64,000 nt of DNA from Cupriavidus necator N-1 (GTDB lineage: Bacteria; Pseudomonadota; Gammaproteobacteria; Burkholderiales; Burkholderiaceae): the NCBI RefSeq assembly GCF_000219215.1, contig NC_015723.1, forward strand, positions 1,116,001-1,180,000, in the 5' to 3' direction. A program made the position numbers and the translations under genes. The notes below the pieces were generated by a model that searched no databases, had not been told where the DNA came from, and saw only the letters and a list, made by a program, of their open reading frames with translations. Below, piece after piece: positions 24,460-31,660 of the stretch. Positions within the stretch are counted from its first letter, which is position 1. Each line of letters opens with the position of its first letter.

Positions 24460-25500
24460 TTACGCCTTGAGGCGGCGGTCCGACGGCGCGGGCAGGAACT
24501 GGTCAGTCCAGATGTCCGCCACCGTCAGCGGCGCCTTGATGCCGAAGGCGCCGACGGTTTCATCCAGCGTTGCCTGCAGCCGTGCCGGCGTGGCCGCGCC
24601 CCAGCCGTCGCGCCGGGTGTCGGGCGTCTTCATGGTGCCGTCGACGATCAGGCGCAGGCGCTCCGTCTCCAGCGCCTGGTCGGCCAGCGGCTCACGCGCC
24701 TTGACCGCGGCACCGCCCGCGGCGGGATCGGCAATGGCGTCGAGCCAGCCGCGGGTCGAGGCCTTGACGAAGGCCTTCATCACCTCCGGATCGGATGTCA
24801 TGCTCTTGCGGTTGGCCACCAGCCCGTTGCCGTAGGACTTCATGCCGTAGTCCGAGAAGCGGAACACCGTGATCTTCTCTGGCCCCATGCCGCGCGCCTT
24901 CAGGTTCAGCAGGCCGGTGAAGAAAAAATAGGCGGCGGCATCGAAGTCGCCCTTGACGAAGCGCGTGTCGCCGATATCGGGCGTGACGCTCTCCCACTTC
25001 ACGCCGCCGGGGTCGAAGCCCTGCGCCCTGGCGAAGACAGGGAACAGCTTGCGCGAGGCATTGAACGGCTGGCCCAGGATGGACTTGCCGGCCAGGTCCG
25101 CGGGCCTGACGATGCCGCTGCCCTTGCGCACCAGGATCGCGTTCGGATTCAGGTCGTACTGGATGGCCACCGCCTTGAGCGCGGCGGACGGGTTGGTGGT
25201 GTTGAATTCGATCATCGCCGCCAGGTCGGCCGAGGCGCAGTCATAGGCGCCGCCCGCGACCAGGCTGATGGCCGAAGCCGAGCCGTTGCCAGTATCGATG
25301 GTGACGTCGAGCCCGGCGTCCTTGTAGTAGCCGCGCTGGTGCGCCAGCAGGAACCCCGCGCCCGAGGCTTCCACCTTCCAGCCGAGATTGAACTTGAACT
25401 TCTGCAGCGAGCCCGCCGCGCGGACATGGGGCACCGCGAACGGGGCGGCGGCAAGCAGGGCGGTGGCGCCAGTGGCGCGCAGGAAGGAACGGCGACGCAT
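24460..25500 (-). CDS. NMT1/THI5-like ABC transporter substrate-binding protein, Tat-exported, 346 aa
   Basis: The N-terminus MRRRSFLRATGATALLAAAP is a twin-arginine export signal (cleavage near VRAAG). The mature part has the NMT1/THI5-like periplasmic binding fold (FKFNLGWKVEASGAGFLLAHQRGYYKDAGLDVTIDTGNGSASAISLVAGGAYDCASADL), found in receptors for thiamine precursors, sulfonates, nitrate and purine-like ligands. No permease or ATPase gene is adjacent, so the transporter partners are elsewhere. GGAGAAAG precedes the ATG at 25500. The mRNA leader carries a sequence matching the xanthine-sensing NMT1-motif riboswitch, preceded by a sigma-54 promoter, which points to a purine-related ligand. 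Confidence 0.88.
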   Translation of the reverse strand: MRRRSFLRATGATALLAAAPFAVPHVRAAGSLQKFKFNLGWKVEASGAGFLLAHQRGYYKDAGLDVTIDTGNGSASAISLVAGGAYDCASADLAAMIEFNTTNPSAALKAVAIQYDLNPNAILVRKGSGIVRPADLAGKSILGQPFNASRKLFPVFARAQGFDPGGVKWESVTPDIGDTRFVKGDFDAAAYFFFTGLLNLKARGMGPEKITVFRFSDYGMKSYGNGLVANRKSMTSDPEVMKAFVKASTRGWLDAIADPAAGGAAVKAREPLADQALETERLRLIVDGTMKTPDTRRDGWGAATPARLQATLDETVGAFGIKAPLTVADIWTDQFLPAPSDRRLKA

Positions 25501-25644
25501 GTCTTTCTCCGGAACGAATGTCACTGGACGATGCGTGCGCGGGCGGCTGGCGCGGGTGCAGAAGGAGAGCGTGGCCTCCCGAGACACCGGCACCACGCCG
25601 CGCCGGCATGCGGCCAGGGCATGCGCGGGGACCGTGCACATCAT

Positions 25645-25689
25645 CGGGAGCAATTTCCGGGCGGCGTGCCGCTGAACGCTTCTACTCCG
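25645..25689 (-). promoter_or_regulatory. NMT1-motif (xanthine/uric acid) riboswitch, copy 1
   Basis: On the minus strand: P1 5' side GGAG, conserved TAGAAGCGTTCA, a short P2 hairpin (GCGG/CCGC), conserved CCGGAAATTGCTC, and the P1 3' side ending CTCC. The conserved blocks and two-stem layout agree with my memory of the NMT1-motif aptamer, shown to bind xanthine and uric acid, and the downstream gene is of the very class that gave the motif its name. It ends about 145 nt before the start codon, leaving room for an expression platform I could not define. The class is generally described as an OFF switch. Confidence 0.82.
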
Positions 25690-25699
25690 TAGCGGTTTC

Positions 25700-25715
25700 A
25701 GCAGGATCCGTGCCG
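25700..25715 (-). promoter_or_regulatory. Sigma-54 (-24/-12) promoter for the NMT1-like gene
   Basis: On the minus strand CGGCACGGATCCTGCT matches the sigma-54 consensus TGGCACG-N4-TTGCW at all but two defined positions, with the essential GG and GC pairs correctly spaced. Counting 12 bases from the -12 GC puts the transcript start at about 25689, the first base of the riboswitch P1 stem. Confidence 0.65.
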
Positions 25716-25809
25716 GGCGCTGCGCGGCGCCATGCACCAAGCCGTTGCCCGGCATGCGCCATCACAGCGCAATCCCCGGCGCAATGCTGCGATCCCGGTG
25801 CAAAACCCC

Positions 25810-25825
25810 TGGCCCGGAACCTGCA
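25810..25825 (+). promoter_or_regulatory. Sigma-54 (-24/-12) promoter for the oxygenase gene
   Basis: TGGCCCGGAACCTGCA matches TGGCACG-N4-TTGCW except at two positions and keeps GG and GC at the right distance. The predicted start, 12 bases after the GC, is about 25836, exactly where the riboswitch P1 stem begins. The 94 bp between the two divergent promoters contain TGCACC (25733-25738) and GGTGCA (25797-25802), halves of an NtrC-type enhancer site but not joined into one dyad. Confidence 0.65.
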
Positions 25826-25835
25826 TAACCTCAAG

Positions 25836-25906
25836 CAAGAGTAGAAGCGTTCACCATCCCCGCGGCGCGTCGCAGACGCACGCCGGATGGCCGGGAATTG
25901 CTCTTG
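25836..25906 (+). promoter_or_regulatory. NMT1-motif (xanthine/uric acid) riboswitch, copy 2
   Basis: P1 is CAAGAG (25836-25841) with CTCTTG (25901-25906). The conserved TAGAAGCGTTCA follows. P2 is CCATCC (25854-25859) with GGATGG (25885-25890), extended by an inner GCGTC-GCA-GACGC hairpin. Then comes CCGGGAATTGCTC. Both conserved internal-loop strands equal those of copy 1 apart from one G/A change, while the stems differ in sequence but keep pairing. That covariation supports a selected RNA structure. It lies 136 nt upstream of the oxygenase start codon. Confidence 0.82.
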
Positions 25907-26042
25907 AAGTCCGTGCCCCTCGCCATCGCGCAGGCTGGCACAGGCGACCTCAGGAGCGCGTTGTCCCGGCGTGCGTTGCCATGGGTGGTCTGCCTGTGCC
26001 GGCGAGGGGCCAATCCCTGACCCGCATTGCACAAGGAACACC

Positions 26043-27041
26043 ATGAGCCAACCAGACACCGCCTACGCCCTGGCCGAACTCCACCGCGAATCGCGCATGG
26101 GCGCGTTCGGTTCGGAAACCCGCCAGCGCGAGATCCGCCGCATCGACCTGTCCGACTACGCGCGGCGCAAGGCGCAAATCGCCGATGAACTGTGGAAGGC
26201 ATCGGTCGACGTCGGCTTCTTCCAGATCGCCAACCACGGCATCGACCTGGCCAGGGTGCGCGAAGCCTTCGCCATGACCGAGCACTTCTTCGCGCTGTCC
26301 GACGCCGTCAAGGCGCAATACCCGCTGCAGAAGGCCAACAACGCCGGCTGGGAAAGCCGCGCGCAGGTGCGCCCCTCGACCGGCACCCCGGACCAGAAGG
26401 AGTCCTACCAGATCACGCGCCCGCATATGGCCGGGCTGTGGCCCGGCGATGACGAACTGGAAGGCTTCCGCGCCACCATGCTTGCCTTCGAGGCGCAATG
26501 CTGGGAGGTGGGCATGAAGGTGCTGTCGTGCTTTGCCGGCAAGCTCGGCTTTGCCAGCGACTTCTTCACGCAGGCGCACGATCCGCGGGCGCCGGACTAC
26601 CAAAGTACGCTGCGGCTGCTGCACTACTACGCGATCCCGCCCGAACTGCGCGACAAGCTGGACCTCTGGCGCGCTGGCGCGCATACGGATTTCGATTGCC
26701 TGACGCTGCTGTTCCAGCGCCCCGGCCAGGGCGGCCTGCAGGTCTGCCCCGGCAAGGAGATGGAGGCGCAGGCATGGACCCCGATCGAGCCGGACGAGGA
26801 AGTCATCACCTGCAATATCGGCGACATGCTGATGCGCTGGAGCGACGACCGGCTGCCGTCGAACTTCCACCGCGTGCGCAATCCCGCGCCGGATGAATAC
26901 ATGGGTCCGCGCTACAGCATGGCGTTCTTCTGCCAGGCCAACCGCAGTGCGATGATCGAAGGGCCCGGCGGCAAGTATCCGCCGATCAGCGCGGGGGATT
27001 ACCTGCGGCAGCGGGTGAATGCGAATTTCAAGGGGTATTGA
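26043..27041 (+). CDS. Isopenicillin-N-synthase-like 2OG-Fe(II) dioxygenase, 332 aa
   Basis: The N-terminal DIOX_N-like block (IADELWKASVDVGFFQIANHGIDL, about 40-65) and the C-terminal oxygenase domain with iron ligands in AHTDFDCLTLLFQ (H-x-D, about 222-224) and HRVRNP (distal His), plus 2OG-binding RYSMAFF, place it in the IPNS/flavonol-synthase-like family of 2-oxoglutarate oxygenases. Bacterial members act on many small molecules. Control by a xanthine-type riboswitch and the divergent receptor gene suggest a purine or other N-heterocycle substrate (inference). AAGGAA precedes the ATG at 26043. Confidence 0.87.
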   Translation: MSQPDTAYALAELHRESRMGAFGSETRQREIRRIDLSDYARRKAQIADELWKASVDVGFFQIANHGIDLARVREAFAMTEHFFALSDAVKAQYPLQKANNAGWESRAQVRPSTGTPDQKESYQITRPHMAGLWPGDDELEGFRATMLAFEAQCWEVGMKVLSCFAGKLGFASDFFTQAHDPRAPDYQSTLRLLHYYAIPPELRDKLDLWRAGAHTDFDCLTLLFQRPGQGGLQVCPGKEMEAQAWTPIEPDEEVITCNIGDMLMRWSDDRLPSNFHRVRNPAPDEYMGPRYSMAFFCQANRSAMIEGPGGKYPPISAGDYLRQRVNANFKGY

Positions 27042-27116
27042 GGCAGCGAGTGATTGTCGCTGCCGAGGGAGAACACCGGTGGGCTTGTCAAAGCCCGCCG
27101 GCCGTTTGTGACGCGA

Positions 27117-27701
27117 TCACGAAGCCGCCACCACGCCGCAAGCAATCCGCCCGCCCGCATTCCCGGTCGGCTGCGTCTTGTAGTCGTCCGGGTCCTTGTG
27201 TACCACCACCGCGCGGCCGATCACGCCGTTGGCGCCCGTGCCAACGGTCAGGTCCGGCAGCAGCATGCTGACGCGCACGTTGCCGTTGGCGTCCGCGGTG
27301 ACGTTGTTCATGTCGCCGGCGTGGTGGTCGGGCATGGTCATCTGGCCGTGGGGCTTGCCGGTCGGGTTGAAGTGGCCGCCCGCGCTCATCGCGTCAGGCG
27401 CCGAGCAGTCGCCCTTCTCATGGACGTGGAAGCCGTGCACCGAGCTGGGCGGCAGGCCGGTGATCGCCGCGGTCATCATCACGCCGCCCGGCTGCTGCTG
27501 GAAGTTCACGGTGCCGGCGGTATTGGTGCCGCTCTTGGGCTGGAGCGTGGCCGTCGCCCTAGCGCTGGCGCTGGCGCTGGCGCTGGTGCTGGCGCCGGAC
27601 GCGCTGGCTGCAGACGAGGAGGTCTTGCCGGAGCCGGCGCAGCCGGCCAGTGCAATGGTCGCTGCAATGCAGGCCGCCAGGGGGGTAAGCACTTGTTTCA
27701 T
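27117..27701 (-). CDS. sodC: Cu/Zn superoxide dismutase, lipoprotein, 194 aa
   Basis: The signal peptide ends in a lipobox (TIALAGC), so the enzyme is probably membrane-anchored facing the periplasm. Copper and zinc ligands are visible in VHGFHVHEKGDCS (two Cu His and the first disulfide Cys), GGHFNPTGKPHG (bridging His and Zn His), HHAGDMNNV (Zn ligands) and GRAVVVHKDPDD (last Cu His), with the second Cys in GGRIACGVV. A Ser/Ala-rich linker (SASASASA) made by a hexanucleotide repeat separates the lipidated Cys from the domain. It dismutates superoxide in the periplasm. Confidence 0.95.
   Translation of the reverse strand: MKQVLTPLAACIAATIALAGCAGSGKTSSSAASASGASTSASASASARATATLQPKSGTNTAGTVNFQQQPGGVMMTAAITGLPPSSVHGFHVHEKGDCSAPDAMSAGGHFNPTGKPHGQMTMPDHHAGDMNNVTADANGNVRVSMLLPDLTVGTGANGVIGRAVVVHKDPDDYKTQPTGNAGGRIACGVVAAS
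27562..27590. repeat. Hexanucleotide tandem repeat within sodC
   Basis: About four and a half copies of GGCGCT (the last variant GGTGCT), which on the coding strand spell alternating Ser-Ala in the linker behind the lipobox. The six-base unit keeps the frame, so copy-number slippage would only change linker length. Confidence 0.7.
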
Positions 27702-27819
27702 CGGACTCCTCTTCTTGTCGTGATTTCGGAAGAAACAGTATAGGCTGGCCGGCGCCAGGCCGATTTCCGGTTTTGTCCTACATACCGCACTAGACTGCGG
27801 CCACTAGCCTATCACGCCA

Positions 27820-28755
27820 TCAGGCCGCGACCGCCAGCCGCTGCTGTGCCGCACCAAAGTGCGGGTGGCGCGAGAACAGGTCCGCTGCCCAGTTGACGAA
27901 CACCCGCACCTTGGCCGACAGGTGCCGGTTCTGCGGATACATCGCCGAGATCGGCAGTTCTTCGGTCTGCCAGTCGGTCATGATCTCCACCAGCCGGCCG
28001 CTGGCCACATAGGGCTCGGCCATGGCGCGCGAGACCCGTGCCACGCCGTGGCCTTCCAGCGCGCAGCCCATGTAGACATCGGCATCGTTGGTGGAAATGG
28101 CCGATGGCAGCAACACCTCGCTGCGCTCCATGCCGCGCGCCATGGGCCACGGCATCTCACGGCCGGTGCGGTTGGACAGGAAATTGACCGCCTTGTGCTG
28201 GGCCAGCTCGGCCAGGTCGTGTGGGGTGCCGAAGCGGTTCAGGTAGATCGGCGAGGCGTAGAACGCCAGTTGCACATGGCCGATGCGGCGGGCCACCATG
28301 GATTCCTCGACCGGCGTGCCCACGCGCAGCACCACGTCCACGCCTTCCTGCAGCAGGTCGATCGGCTTGCCGTTGATGGTCAGGTTCAGCTTCAGGTCCG
28401 GGTAGGCCTGGAAGAATTCATGCAGGTGGGGCACCAGCACCAGCTGCGCCAGCCCCGCGGTGGTGTCCACCGACAGCGTGCCGCGCGGCGAGTTATTCTG
28501 CCGCGTCAGCGACTGCTCGGCCTCCTCGACATCGGCCAGGATGCGCACGCACCGTTCGTAATAGGCCGCGCCGTCGTTGGTCACGCTGATGCGGCGCGTG
28601 GTCCGGTGCAGCAGCTTGACGCCCAGGTGGGTTTCCAGGTTCTGGATCAGGCGGGTCAGCGTGGCCTTGGGCAAGTCCATCGATTCCGCGGCGCGCGCAA
28701 AGCTGCCGACGTCCACGACCCGGGTGAATGCCTGCATTGATACGAGACGGTCCAT
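27820..28755 (-). CDS. LysR-family regulator, BpeT/CeoR/MexT-like, 311 aa
   Basis: The N-terminal winged HTH (MDRLVSMQAFTRVVDVGSFARAAESMDLPKATLTRLIQNLETHLGVKLLHRTTRRISVT) is classic LysR, followed by the periplasmic-binding-like effector domain. It is divergent from a lipase-like/MFP/RND/OMP gene set arranged like Burkholderia llpE-bpeEF-oprC, where the neighbouring LysR gene (bpeT or ceoR) is the activator. It most likely activates this efflux operon on binding an inducer. The ATG at 28755 is chosen from the family N-terminus; no clear ribosome-binding site is seen. Confidence 0.87.
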   Translation of the reverse strand: MDRLVSMQAFTRVVDVGSFARAAESMDLPKATLTRLIQNLETHLGVKLLHRTTRRISVTNDGAAYYERCVRILADVEEAEQSLTRQNNSPRGTLSVDTTAGLAQLVLVPHLHEFFQAYPDLKLNLTINGKPIDLLQEGVDVVLRVGTPVEESMVARRIGHVQLAFYASPIYLNRFGTPHDLAELAQHKAVNFLSNRTGREMPWPMARGMERSEVLLPSAISTNDADVYMGCALEGHGVARVSRAMAEPYVASGRLVEIMTDWQTEELPISAMYPQNRHLSAKVRVFVNWAADLFSRHPHFGAAQQRLAVAA

Positions 28756-29142
28756 GATGAGGTTCCGACGATAGATCCGAACGGCGTGCCGCGCGCGCTC
28801 GTGACGCACGTGGCCATGCTGGTTGTTGTTGTGGGGAGTCTGCGGGCTGGCTGGTACTGGGACTGCGCGCTGGCTGGGCGCGGGTTCCGGCATGGATTCT
28901 GATCGGGCGCGCACCGGCCTGGCAGACCGCCACGCGTGCCGAGAGCCGCAGTGAATCACAAAATCCAAGACCTTGTCATGCGTGGGGATATGCCGTTTCA
29001 GTGGCATGACGAGGCGGTTTGCGATTATTCCAATCCCGGAACAGTGCATTGGCGATCTCTCGCTTTATCCCATCCTCGTCAATCACCATAATCCGTTGCA
29101 TCGCAACACTCAAGCGCATTGTTTCTTTCGTGCGCCAATGCC
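28756..29142. promoter_or_regulatory. Divergent control region between the LysR gene and the efflux operon
   Basis: This 387-bp gap contains no convincing gene. It holds an inverted repeat GTCATGC (28975-28981) / GCATGAC (29004-29010) and a short dyad GTTGC-ATC-GCAAC (29095-29107) about 35 bp ahead of the efflux operon's first gene. The stretch 28950-29110 is AT-richer than its surroundings, as expected for promoters. LysR regulators bind dyads in such positions, but I could not match the published MexT/BpeT consensus. Confidence 0.4.
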
Positions 29143-30108
29143 ATGTCCCAGAAGCCAGGCCAACGCCCTGATGCAGCCAGCGCCGCCACTGCCCCCACGG
29201 CAGCCGGGCAGGGGCAGGCGCGCGTGGCCGAGCATACGGTGACCAGCGACGGGCGCGAGATCCTGGTGCGGGTGTGCTACCCGGCGGGCTATCCGGCGCC
29301 GGGTGCCGAGGGCGCGCCCCTGCTGCCCTGGCTGGTGTACCTGCATGCCGGCGGCTTTGTCGAAGGCGGCCTGGAACACGCATGCAAGCTGGTGCAGGAC
29401 CTGGCCACCACGGTGCCGGCGGTGGTGGTAACGCCGGCGTATTCGCTGGCGCCGGACCATCCGTTCCCGGCGGCGCCGGAGGACGCGCACAGCACGGTGC
29501 AGTGGGTGCTGCGCAATGCCCGGCGCCTGAAGCTGGACAAGACCCGCTTTGCGCTGGTGGGCGAGGAGGCCGGGGGCAACCTGGCGATCGCGCTGGCGCA
29601 GATGCTGCGCGACCGCGGCACCGCGCAACCGCGCGGGCAATGGCTGATCCGCCCGGTGACGGACCCGTGCCTGCAGCATGCCTCTTGCGCGGGGTTCGAC
29701 GGCGGGCAGGTGCCGATGGACACCCTGCGGCGCTTGGCCGACAACTATCGCGACTACCTGCCGACGCCGGCGGATACGGTGCATCCGTATGCCGCCCCGG
29801 CGCTGGCCTCGCGCCTGGCCGGGCTGCCGCCCACGCTGGTCCAGGTGGCTGAATACGACGCGCTGCGTGCCGAGGGCGAAGCCTTCGCCGGGCGCCTGGC
29901 CAAGGCCGGTGTGCCGGCCCAGGCCATGATCATGCCCGGCGCCTGCGGCGACGGCGTGGAAGAGGCCCATGACAGCTGTCAGGCATGGGTCGACGAAGGT
30001 GCGCGGTTCCTGCGGCGATGTCTGGCCGCGGCCGACGATACCTCATCCCTGACTGAACGCCGCGCTGACGCCAACGCCAGCCGGCCTGGAGCCAAGCCCG
30101 CCGGCTGA
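29143..30108 (+). CDS. LlpE-like alpha/beta hydrolase fold protein lacking the catalytic serine, 321 aa
   Basis: The fold is that of the hormone-sensitive lipase/acetyl-esterase group: WLVYLHAGGFVEGG replaces the HGGG oxyanion loop, and TPAYSLAPDHPFPAAPEDA is the usual block after it. The nucleophile elbow, normally GDSAGGN, reads VGEEAGGN, so Ser is replaced by Glu142. The C-terminal His motif (normally HGF) is also absent; that stretch reads PGACGDGVEEAHDSC. It is probably not a hydrolase. Its place as first gene before the efflux genes matches llpE (lipase-like protein) in Burkholderia bpeEF-oprC and ceo operons. ATG 29143 is preferred over a TTG at 29119. Confidence 0.8.
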   Translation: MSQKPGQRPDAASAATAPTAAGQGQARVAEHTVTSDGREILVRVCYPAGYPAPGAEGAPLLPWLVYLHAGGFVEGGLEHACKLVQDLATTVPAVVVTPAYSLAPDHPFPAAPEDAHSTVQWVLRNARRLKLDKTRFALVGEEAGGNLAIALAQMLRDRGTAQPRGQWLIRPVTDPCLQHASCAGFDGGQVPMDTLRRLADNYRDYLPTPADTVHPYAAPALASRLAGLPPTLVQVAEYDALRAEGEAFAGRLAKAGVPAQAMIMPGACGDGVEEAHDSCQAWVDEGARFLRRCLAAADDTSSLTERRADANASRPGAKPAG

Positions 30109-30131
30109 GCCGCTCCAGACAACCGCCAGCC

Positions 30132-30230
30132 GGCTCTGTTTCGGCCAGAGCCAGGACCGCCGCAATACGCAAGCGGTCCTAAGTCCGACCATCAGTTTGG
30201 CCATGGTTCCGGTCCGCCCACGCGGACCGG
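30132..30230 (+). other. Three consecutive hairpins ahead of the membrane-fusion-protein gene
   Basis: Hairpin 1 pairs GGCTCTG (30132-30138) with CAGAGCC (30146-30152). Hairpin 2 pairs AGGACCGC (30153-30160) with GCGGTCCT (30173-30180). Hairpin 3 pairs CCGGTCCGC (30209-30217) with GCGGACCGG (30222-30230) around CCAC. All are perfect stems and none has a U-tract. They fill the gap between the lipase-like gene and the efflux genes and could act as partial terminator, RNA processing site or mRNA stabiliser. Confidence 0.5.
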
Positions 30231-30291
30231 CAGGCGGCGTTCGGCCATTTGCTTTTCCGGTTGAAGAAAACCCGATCCAGGAGTTTGAGAA

Positions 30292-31542
30292 ATGCAGCAG
30301 CAGAAACGACGTACCCTGATTGCCCTCGCCATCGTCTTGGTGCTGGGCGCCGGCGTGGCCGGCTCGATCCTGCGCCCGTGGCATAGCGGTGAAGCTCATG
30401 CCAACACCCCGCCGCCCGCGCCGGCGATTGAAGTGGCCGCTGTGGTCGGCCAGACCATCACCGAGTGGGACGAGTTCTCCGGACGGATCGAGGCCGTGGA
30501 GCGCGTAGAGATCCGTCCGCGCGTCGGCGGCACCATTGACGCCGTGCACTTCCGCGAAGGCGCGCTGGTGAAGAAGGGCGATCCGCTCTTCACCATTGAC
30601 CCGCGTCCTTATGCCGCGGAAGTCGCCCGTGCCGACGCCGCGCTGGCCGCGGCGCAGGTGCGCGCCGCCCACGCGCAGAGCGAACAGACGCGCGCCCAGC
30701 GGCTGCTGGATGACAACGCCATCTCGAAGCGCGAGTTCGACGAGCGCATCAACGCGGCCCGCGAAACCAGTGCCAACGTGCGCGCCGCGCAGGCGCAGCT
30801 GGAAACCGCACGCCTGAACCTGGCCTACACTCGCATCACCGCGCCGGTGGCCGGGCGCGTGTCGCGCGCCGAGATCACCGTCGGCAACCTGGTGGCACCG
30901 GGCGCGGCCTCGCCGGCGCTGACCACGGTGGTATCGGTGTCGCCGGTCTATGCCAGCTTCGAGATCGACGAGCAGAGCTACCTGCGCTACACCGCGCCGG
31001 GTGCCGGCGGTGGCCAGCCCAACCTGCCGGTCTACCTGGGCCTGGCCAACGAGGACGGCAATCCGCATGAGGGCAAGATCCAGTCGGTCGACAACCGCCT
31101 GGACCCGCGCAGCGGCACCATCCGCGTACGCGCGGTGTTCCAGAACGAAGACGGACGCCTGCTGCCGGGCCTGTACGCCAAGGTCAAGCTGGGCGGCGGC
31201 GCGCCGCATGCGGCGGTGCTGGTCAATGACCGCGCCGTCGGCACCGACCAGGGCAAGAAGTTCGTGCTGGTGGTCGACAAGACCAACAAGCTGGTCTACC
31301 GCGAAGTGGAACTGGGGCCCAACCATGACGGCTTGCGCGTGGTGCGCAAGGGCCTGAAGCCGGGCGAGACCATCGTCGTCAATGGCCTGCAGCGCGTGCG
31401 CCCGGGCGACACGGTCCAGCCCAAGCCGGTGGCCATGGCCTTCCGCAGCGAACTGGAACCGCGCGGCACCACGCCCGACCGCAAGCAGGCCGCCAGCGGC
31501 AAGGCCAGTGCCGAAGGCGACGACGGCAAGCCCGTGATCTGA
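30292..31542 (+). CDS. RND efflux membrane fusion protein, BpeE/MexE-like, 416 aa
   Basis: An N-terminal hydrophobic segment (RTLIALAIVLVLGAGVAGSIL) anchors the protein in the inner membrane. The barrel-sandwich and hairpin parts follow the MexE pattern: EWDEFSGRIEAVERVEIRPRVGGTIDAVHFREGALVKKGDPLFTIDPRPY, a coiled-coil hairpin (about 100-170) and LNLAYTRITAPVAGRVSRAEITVGNLV. It bridges the RND pump and the outer-membrane channel. It is the second gene of the operon, with a structured 183-bp gap upstream. Homology with MexE/BpeE is inferred from motif recall. Confidence 0.9.
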   Translation: MQQQKRRTLIALAIVLVLGAGVAGSILRPWHSGEAHANTPPPAPAIEVAAVVGQTITEWDEFSGRIEAVERVEIRPRVGGTIDAVHFREGALVKKGDPLFTIDPRPYAAEVARADAALAAAQVRAAHAQSEQTRAQRLLDDNAISKREFDERINAARETSANVRAAQAQLETARLNLAYTRITAPVAGRVSRAEITVGNLVAPGAASPALTTVVSVSPVYASFEIDEQSYLRYTAPGAGGGQPNLPVYLGLANEDGNPHEGKIQSVDNRLDPRSGTIRVRAVFQNEDGRLLPGLYAKVKLGGGAPHAAVLVNDRAVGTDQGKKFVLVVDKTNKLVYREVELGPNHDGLRVVRKGLKPGETIVVNGLQRVRPGDTVQPKPVAMAFRSELEPRGTTPDRKQAASGKASAEGDDGKPVI

Positions 31543-31583
31543 TCCCCGGACCCGAGCAACCAGCACAGCCAGACAACTCCAGC

Positions 31584-31632
31584 GCTCCCCGTGATGTGGA
31601 TGGCGCCCGCTTCAGCGGGCCGCCAGGGGAGC
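31584..31632 (+). other. Nested hairpin between the MFP and RND pump genes
   Basis: GCTCCCC (31584-31590) pairs with GGGGAGC (31626-31632), enclosing a second hairpin GCCCGC (31605-31610) / GCGGGC (31615-31620) with loop TTCA. It lies in the 118-bp intercistronic gap. Such structures often stabilise or separate parts of a polycistronic mRNA. There is no U-run. Confidence 0.45.
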
Positions 31633-31660
31633 CGCTACGCCAACGCAGGCAGAGACCAAG

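Noticed and set aside
25716..25809. Full NtrC enhancer dyad between the two sigma-54 promoters
   Set aside because: Only separate half-sites TGCACC and GGTGCA are present, 58 bp apart; no TGCACCA-N5-TGGTGCA dyad could be assembled.
28975..29010. GTCATGC/GCATGAC inverted repeat considered as a firm LysR operator for the efflux operon
   Set aside because: Lies about 135-170 bp from the first gene and does not match the published MexT/BpeT-type sequence; kept only as part of the intergenic description.
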